Shown here: in pieces, positions 63,692-64,000 of the stretch
Position numbering within the stretch: position 1 is the first letter of the stretch
Layout of the letters: every line of letters starts with the position of its first letter
From: Poriferisodalis sp963663635
GTDB lineage: Bacteria > Actinomycetota > Acidimicrobiia > Acidimicrobiales > Poriferisodalaceae
Direction: 5' to 3'
Assembly (NCBI GenBank): GCA_963663635.2
Contig: CAXXMY010000002.1
Coordinates: forward strand, 117,463 to 181,462
Length of the DNA stretch: 64,000 nt
The notes under the pieces: generated by a model
The model's database searches: none
Seen by the model: the letters and a program-made list of their open reading frames with translations, nothing else
What the model was told of the DNA's origin: nothing
Translations under genes and position numbers: made by a program

Positions 63692-64000
63692 ATGCATGCG
63701 AACATCATCACGGACATCGCGACACGCAGCGACATCGGCCCTCGGCGCACCCAAGAAGACCGCGTCACAGCAGTCGCGCAGCCCGACGGATCCTGGGTCA
63801 TGGCCGTCGCTGACGGGCTCGGCGGACACCCCTTCGGCGACGAGGCCGCACAAGCCGCCACCGACGCCCTGCCCGAACGCATCGCCAGCACCGGCGAGAT
63901 GGCAGCAGCGTTCGACGCAGCGAACACTGCTGTGTGGGCGCTGCATCCCGAGATGCGCTCCACCAATGAGGAACTGTCCTCGGTGATCGCGCTCACCACG
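63692..64000 (+). CDS. PP2C-type serine/threonine phosphatase (3' truncated by window)
   Basis: The first 103 residues of a PP2C phosphatase. The N-terminus TRSDIGPRRTQEDRVTAV and the metal-binding VMAVADGLGGHPFGDEAAQAA (DGxGG) are diagnostic. PP2C enzymes of this type are often part of phospho-regulated conflict systems together with kinases; none is visible before the window ends. ATG 63692 is the first in-frame start after the shared motif. Confidence 0.88.
   Translation, partial: MHANIITDIATRSDIGPRRTQEDRVTAVAQPDGSWVMAVADGLGGHPFGDEAAQAATDALPERIASTGEMAAAFDAANTAVWALHPEMRSTNEELSSVIALTT

Overview
The window is high-GC, with dense gene packing, many GTG starts and 4-nt GTGA/ATGA gene overlaps. 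Its content (mitochondrial-type aconitase, acyl-CoA carboxylase beta subunit, PGPGW membrane protein, tmRNA tag ANVERDDLVLAA, LarA-like/acyl-reductase cluster) suggests an actinobacterium, possibly Acidimicrobiia. That placement is inference from gene content; no rRNA is present.

Positions 1-36.5 kb are ordinary chromosome. They hold the end of leuA, a MurF-like ligase with D-Ala-D-Ala ligase, a Cys-repeat lipoprotein, and a tightly overlapping cluster (acyl-CoA reductase/HAD fusion, LarA-like protein, acyltransferase). An ABC exporter, a VanY-like protein and an AbrB-type toxin-antitoxin pair with a perfect 12-bp inverted repeat follow. Then come aconitase, a LysR regulator, acyl-CoA carboxylase, citrate synthase, a quinone oxidoreductase, a phosphatase, a peptide-binding lipoprotein, acyl-CoA dehydrogenase, an MBL hydrolase, class I fumarase, RarA, a PhyH dioxygenase, an ABC ATPase, an SDR, a decayed VapBC pair and PrmA.

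At 36,571-36,933 lies ssrA (tmRNA). Immediately downstream is a frameshifted P4-type integrase, so everything from about 36.93 kb to the window end looks like an integrated island using the tmRNA 3' end as attachment site; the far end is not visible. The first part of the island (37-41.7 kb) carries the broken integrase, a frameshifted beta-rich protein, a second tyrosine recombinase with a 17-cysteine insertion and a frameshifted zinc-finger ORF.

From 41.7 to 60.5 kb the island carries a repeated module. It consists of a MoxR-type AAA ATPase and a DUF2201/VWA protein (ATGA-coupled), degenerate paralogues of both, five proteins with LRV/HEAT-like repeats (four sharing a clear N-terminal domain, one divergent) plus an LRV remnant, and a small protein resembling the MoxR C-terminus. 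All five LRV genes carry TGTSACAnCCC exactly 29 nt before an ATG, and a phosphoesterase gene carries a close variant at 28 nt, which points to one shared promoter or operator. Two IS110-family elements (about 1,470 bp) sit beside this same motif in the same relative orientation. Their conserved non-coding ends contain short sequences matching the motif and their own right end, as expected of a bridge RNA. Around the module are defence-type genes: an AbiEii-like nucleotidyltransferase interrupted by a 39-nt poly-C tract, a DUF6036-like nucleotidyltransferase with a partner, two calcineurin-like phosphoesterases, a dGTPase and a PP2C phosphatase cut by the window end.

The LRV-MoxR-VWA set with its shared motif is the best candidate for an undescribed, probably defence-related, system. 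Several apparent frameshifts in the island may be decay or sequence error and need read-level checking.
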